64,000 bases of DNA from Metabacillus endolithicus (lineage in GTDB: Bacteria; Bacillota; Bacilli; Bacillales; Bacillaceae): the NCBI RefSeq assembly GCF_023078335.1, contig NZ_CP095550.1, positions 1,178,001 through 1,242,000 of the forward strand, read 5' to 3'. The notes below the pieces were generated by a model, which saw only the letters and a program-made list of their open reading frames with translations, was not told where the DNA came from and did no database searches. The position numbers were made by a program, and so were the translations under genes. Positions within the stretch are counted from its first letter, which is position 1; every line of letters starts with the position of its first letter. Positions 60,469-64,000 of the stretch are shown one piece after another.

Positions 60469-62231
60469 TAGTTATCCCCCTTTTTGCTTTTAGAATAATC
60501 ACGTTTACGTGGTGTAATTAATGATACATCCACATCTTCATAGTGGAATTTAGGGGCAGTTCGGTCACCTGCATATGTTGCCATCGTTGTTTTTAAGAAC
60601 TCCTCGTCATTTCGATCTGGGAATTCAGGTTTAAAATGCGCTCCACGACTTTCATTACGGTTGTACGCACCCAGTGTTACAACACGTGATAGCTGAAGCA
60701 TATTTTTTAACTGACGAGTAAAGGCAGCACCTTGATTACTCCATTTAGCAGTATCATTAATATTGATGTTATCAAAACGTTCAATAAGTTCCTGAATCTT
60801 CTCATCTGTTTTTAGAAGCTTATCATTATGTCTTACAACGGTAACGTTATCTGTCATCCATTCTCCTAATTCCTTGTGAAGAACATAAGCATTTTCAGTA
60901 CCATCTAAGCTCATGATATTATTCCATTTATCTTCTTCCTGTTTTACATGGCTCTCAAACACACTAGAAGAAAGATCTTCAGCACTCTTCTCAAGTCCAT
61001 TAATGTACTTAACAGCATTAGGACCCGCTACCATACCACCATAGATTGCAGAAAGCAATGAGTTGGCACCAAGACGGTTTGCACCGTGCATAGAGTAATC
61101 ACACTCACCTGCTGCAAATAAACCTGGGATATTTGTCATTTGGTCATAATCAACCCATAATCCGCCCATTGAATAATGAACTGCAGGGAAGATTTTCATT
61201 GGAACTTTACGTGGATCATCACCCATGAACTTTTCATAGATTTCGATAATACCACCTAGTTTAATATCAAGTTCTTTTGGATCTTTGTGGGATAAATCAA
61301 GGTAAACCATGTTTTCACCATTGATTCCAAGCTTTTGCTCTACGCAAACATCAAAGATTTCACGTGTTGCAATATCACGAGGTACAAGGTTTCCATAAGC
61401 TGGATACTTTTCTTCAAGGAAGTACCAAGGTTTCCCATCTTTGTATGTCCAAACTCGTCCACCTTCTCCACGAGCAGATTCACTCATTAGGCGAAGCTTA
61501 TCATCTCCTGGAATTGCGGTCGGGTGAATTTGAATGAATTCACCATTTGCATAATGAACACCTTGCTGATAAACAATCGATGCTGCAGATCCAGTGTTGA
61601 TAACAGAGTTAGTTGATTTTCCGAAAATAATTCCCGGGCCACCAGTTGCCATAATAACAGCATCTGCCCGGAACGATTCAATTTGCATAGATGTTAAGTT
61701 TTGTGCAGTAACCCCACGACAAACTCGATCATCATCAATAACCGCACCTAAGAATTCCCATCCTTCATATTTCGTTACAAGACCCGCTACCTCATGACGT
61801 CTTACTTGCTCATCTAAAGCATATAGTAGCTGTTGACCAGTCGTTGCTCCAGCAAAAGCTGTACGGTGATGCTGAGTACCACCAAAACGTCTGAAATCTA
61901 ATAATCCTTCTGGAGTACGGTTGAACATTACACCCATTCGGTCTAATAAGTGTATAATTCCAGGTGCTGCTTCAGCCATTGCTTTAACAGGTGGTTGATT
62001 TGCTAAGAAATCTCCGCCATAAACAGTGTCATCAAAGTGCTCCCAAGGTGAATCTCCTTCACCTTTTGTATTTACAGCCCCGTTAATCCCACCCTGTGCA
62101 CACACTGAGTGTGATCTTTTAACAGGTACTAATGAAAATAAATCTACTTGAACGCCGGCTTCAGCAGCTTTTATAGTAGCCATTAAACCAGCTAACCCGC
62201 CTCCGACAACGATAATTTTACTTTTACTCAT
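60468..62231 (-). CDS. sdhA: Succinate dehydrogenase flavoprotein subunit
   Basis: Catalytic subunit of 587 aa oxidising succinate to fumarate. Start ATG 62231 (MSKSKIIVVGGGLAGLMATIK) with AAAGGGAG upstream. FAD fold GGGLAGLMA, His for covalent FAD in KRSHSVCAQGGINGA, catalytic region GGEFIQIHP-type (YANGEFIQIHPTAI) and the later MGGLWVDYDQM. Length matches B. subtilis SdhA (586 aa). Confidence 0.96.
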   Translation of the reverse strand: MSKSKIIVVGGGLAGLMATIKAAEAGVQVDLFSLVPVKRSHSVCAQGGINGAVNTKGEGDSPWEHFDDTVYGGDFLANQPPVKAMAEAAPGIIHLLDRMGVMFNRTPEGLLDFRRFGGTQHHRTAFAGATTGQQLLYALDEQVRRHEVAGLVTKYEGWEFLGAVIDDDRVCRGVTAQNLTSMQIESFRADAVIMATGGPGIIFGKSTNSVINTGSAASIVYQQGVHYANGEFIQIHPTAIPGDDKLRLMSESARGEGGRVWTYKDGKPWYFLEEKYPAYGNLVPRDIATREIFDVCVEQKLGINGENMVYLDLSHKDPKELDIKLGGIIEIYEKFMGDDPRKVPMKIFPAVHYSMGGLWVDYDQMTNIPGLFAAGECDYSMHGANRLGANSLLSAIYGGMVAGPNAVKYINGLEKSAEDLSSSVFESHVKQEEDKWNNIMSLDGTENAYVLHKELGEWMTDNVTVVRHNDKLLKTDEKIQELIERFDNININDTAKWSNQGAAFTRQLKNMLQLSRVVTLGAYNRNESRGAHFKPEFPDRNDEEFLKTTMATYAGDRTAPKFHYEDVDVSLITPRKRDYSKSKKGDN

Positions 62232-62263
62232 TAAGCCCACTCCCTTTAATAGCTATTGCTGGA

Positions 62264-62872
62264 TTAGACGAATGCAAAGATTGCTCGAACACCCACGAAT
62301 GACAACGCTAAGAAGATACCGAGCGTGACATAAGTAGAGATTACTTGTGAGCGAGGAGTAACTGTGATTCCCCAACTAACTCCAAATGACCATAAACCAT
62401 TAGCAAAATGGAACACGGTTGAAATAACACCAATTAAGTAGAATACAAGCATAAAAGGACTACTTAAAATAGAAGCCATCATGTCATAGTTTACTTCTGC
62501 TCCAAGTGCAGCAGCAATTCTCGTTTCCCAAACATGCCAAGCGATAAAAATAAAGGTAATAATTCCTGTTACACGCTGCAGCATGAATAACCAATTTCGA
62601 AGATAACCATAGTTACTTACATTGTTTTTCGCTGTAAATGCAATATAAACTCCGTAAATCGCATGGTATAAAAGTGGAAGGAAAATAATTACAATCTCAA
62701 GCACATACCTAAATGGCAACATTTCCATAAAGTGTGCTGCATTGTTAAATGCTTCTGCACCTCTTGTGGCAAAATGGTTGACGATTAGATGCTGAATCAA
62801 AAAGATCCCTACCGGAATTACTCCAAGTAATGAGTGCAGTCTACGATTAATAAACTCTCGGTTTCCAGCCAT
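62264..62872 (-). CDS. sdhC: Succinate dehydrogenase cytochrome b558 subunit
   Basis: Membrane anchor of 202 aa with five hydrophobic helices and several His suited to binding two haem groups (LLGVIPVGIFLIQHLIVNHF, LLYHAIYGVYIAF, FIFIAWHVWETR, VFHFANGLWSFGVSWG). It anchors SdhAB and reduces menaquinone. First gene of the operon, as in B. subtilis sdhCAB. Confidence 0.96.
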   Translation of the reverse strand: MAGNREFINRRLHSLLGVIPVGIFLIQHLIVNHFATRGAEAFNNAAHFMEMLPFRYVLEIVIIFLPLLYHAIYGVYIAFTAKNNVSNYGYLRNWLFMLQRVTGIITFIFIAWHVWETRIAAALGAEVNYDMMASILSSPFMLVFYLIGVISTVFHFANGLWSFGVSWGITVTPRSQVISTYVTLGIFLALSFVGVRAIFAFV

Positions 62873-63299
62873 AAAACTTACCCCCTAGTATCAATAATGC
62901 GCTCACTTTTTTAAAACTAATTTGTTTCCTAATAAAGTTTACCAAATGTAATAATGGTCTACATTACAGTCAGTAAAATTTACGAATATAAACTAGCAGT
63001 CTAGTAAACTTTCTTGCCAGTTTAAAAGTAGGTAAATGCAACAAGTACATTTTACTCCCTTAAAGAAAGAGCGTCAAGAAAACGTGTTCATAAATTATAA
63101 TTTTTCGACAAATACTAATTACATGTAATTTTACTTTATCAGTATACCTTATTTTAAAACAACCTACTTTAGCATCCTATTCTGGAAATTTCAACCTCAT
63201 TACTAGTTCTAACTTACGCAGTTCATAATTTTCCTTAATATTTCATGTTTTTCACCTTGGATGTTGATATATAATATGAAATAGAAAGAGGGGAATACC
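62873..63299. other. Intergenic region between sdhC and yslB
   Basis: About 430 bases holding the sdh promoter and a 5' leader of about 170 bases on the reverse strand and the yslB upstream region on the other. No gene seen. Confidence 0.5.
63049..63077 (-). promoter_or_regulatory. Sigma-A promoter of sdhCAB
   Basis: TTGACG (63072-63077) and TAAAAT (63049-63054) with 17-base spacing on the reverse strand. Confidence 0.65.
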
Positions 63300-63782
63300 G
63301 TGAACAAACAATCCGCAAGACTTGATAAGGACAAATTAGAAAACATCCAAATGCCAGCATTCGGACTGGAACTACTTAGGGAGGTTTTAATCCCTGATAT
63401 TCTCGGCCAAGACTACCAGCAAATGCTCTATTGGGCGGGTAAAGGCTTAGCACGAAAATACCCTGTATCCTCTATTGAAGAACTCTCTGATTTTTTTCAA
63501 GCAGCAGGATGGGGACAGCTTACTTTGCTACATAATAAAAAAAATGAAATGGAATTTGAGCTAAGTGGAGAACTAATTTCCATTCGTTTTTCTAAAAGTA
63601 ATGAATATACGTTTCAGTTAGAAGCAGGGTTTATAGCTGAACAACTTCAGATGATGAACAAGCATATAACTGAGACATATGAGCAACTAAAGAAGCGTGC
63701 GAACAAAGTTGTGTTTACTGTAAAGTGGGATAGCAAAGACATTCTTGATGATGCACCGTTAGGTAAAAGAAGCCAAAGGTGA
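63300..63782 (+). CDS. yslB: YslB, DUF2507 family protein
   Basis: Protein of 160 aa starting at GTG 63300 with AGAGGGG upstream. Family features: MPAFGLELLREVLIPDILGQ, ILYWAGKGLARKYP-type segment (MLYWAGKGLARKYPVSS) and a C-terminal FTVKWDSKD. Possibly a ligand-binding domain related to V4R folds. Function unknown; conserved between sdhC and lysC in Bacillus, transcribed opposite to both. Confidence 0.9.
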   Translation: MNKQSARLDKDKLENIQMPAFGLELLREVLIPDILGQDYQQMLYWAGKGLARKYPVSSIEELSDFFQAAGWGQLTLLHNKKNEMEFELSGELISIRFSKSNEYTFQLEAGFIAEQLQMMNKHITETYEQLKKRANKVVFTVKWDSKDILDDAPLGKRSQR

Positions 63783-63795
63783 ATAATAATAGAAT

Positions 63796-63825
63796 AAGAG
63801 GGGAAATCTCCCCTCTTTATTCTGA
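63796..63825. terminator. Bidirectional terminator, yslB and lysC
   Basis: AATAAGAGGGGA / TCCCCTCTTTATT hairpin between convergent genes. Confidence 0.85.
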
Positions 63826-63826
63826 A

Positions 63827-64000
63827 TTACACGGTTGCAGCAGGTTTTGAGAGCTCAAACGCATTGTGCAACGTATCAACAGCAGATACCATATGCGCTT
63901 GAGAAATAACCGTTGAAACTTTAATTTCAGACGTACTAACCATCTTCACTTCAATACCTTGTTTTGCTAATACATCAAACATCTCTGCAGCTACACCAGG
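63827..64000 (-). CDS. lysC: Aspartokinase, C-terminal ACT domain (5' part beyond the window)
   Basis: Only the last 57 codons are present, stop TAA at 63827-63829. Translation shows an ACT-domain end: PGVAAEMFDVLAKQGIEVKM, then VSTSEIKVSTVISQ, ending FELSKPAATV. It fits the Bacillus lysine-sensitive aspartokinase II, which phosphorylates aspartate at the head of Lys/Met/Thr synthesis. Position after yslB is the same as in B. subtilis. Confidence 0.9.
   Translation of the reverse strand, partial: PGVAAEMFDVLAKQGIEVKMVSTSEIKVSTVISQAHMVSAVDTLHNAFELSKPAATV

Overview
The window is a low-GC Firmicutes chromosome segment from an endospore-forming member of the Bacillaceae. The gene order folC-valS / spoVID-ysxE / hemL-B-D-C-X-A / engB(ysxC)-lonA-lonB-clpX-tig / ysoA-like / leuD-C-B-A-ilvC-N-B / ysnB-rdgB-rph-gerM-racE-ysmB-gerE-ysmA-sdhB-A-C / yslB-lysC is the classic Bacillus subtilis-type arrangement. 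Sporulation and germination genes (spoVID, ysxE, gerM, gerE, lonB) confirm a spore former. I cannot fix genus or species from this alone.

Region 1 (1-9940) is accessory to that core. It holds a VanW/G5 protein cut by the left edge, a PRC-barrel protein, an acidic membrane protein, two type IV prepilins and a PilX-like protein. A secreted von Willebrand A (VWA) protein and a membrane GAF-GGDEF diguanylate cyclase follow. I read this as part of a type IV pilus locus with a possible adhesin and a c-di-GMP input.

Region 2 (10049-34300) is housekeeping: folate polyglutamylation, valyl-tRNA synthetase behind a T-box, spore coat morphogenesis, the complete glutamate-to-uroporphyrinogen haem operon, EngB, and the protein quality-control set LonA, LonB, ClpX and trigger factor. 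Five conserved genes here (folC, hemX, lonA, lonB, clpX) each carry one frameshift of 1-2 bases. That pattern most simply means base-level sequence errors, although three adjacent AAA+ protease genes being hit is striking.

Region 3 (34272-44040) is branched-chain amino acid synthesis: ilvE, then a T-box leader, then ilvB-ilvN-ilvC-leuA-leuB-leuC-leuD. A well-formed promoter and an upstream near-consensus CcpA (cre) site precede ilvE.

Region 4 (44327-53792) is a 9.4-kb integrated element bounded by a 42-bp direct repeat. The right copy is the 3' part of an intact tRNA-Arg(UCU) gene. Inside are a tyrosine integrase (frameshifted), a serine recombinase, a sigma-70-like protein, several unrecognised small proteins, many terminators and an IS1182-type insertion. 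No replication, conjugation, capsid or packaging gene is recognisable. This is the most novel part of the window.

Region 5 (54099-64000) returns to the core chromosome: YsnB, RdgB, RNase PH, GerM, glutamate racemase, a MarR regulator, GerE with a possible sigma-K promoter, a thioesterase, succinate dehydrogenase CAB, YslB and the C-terminus of an aspartokinase.
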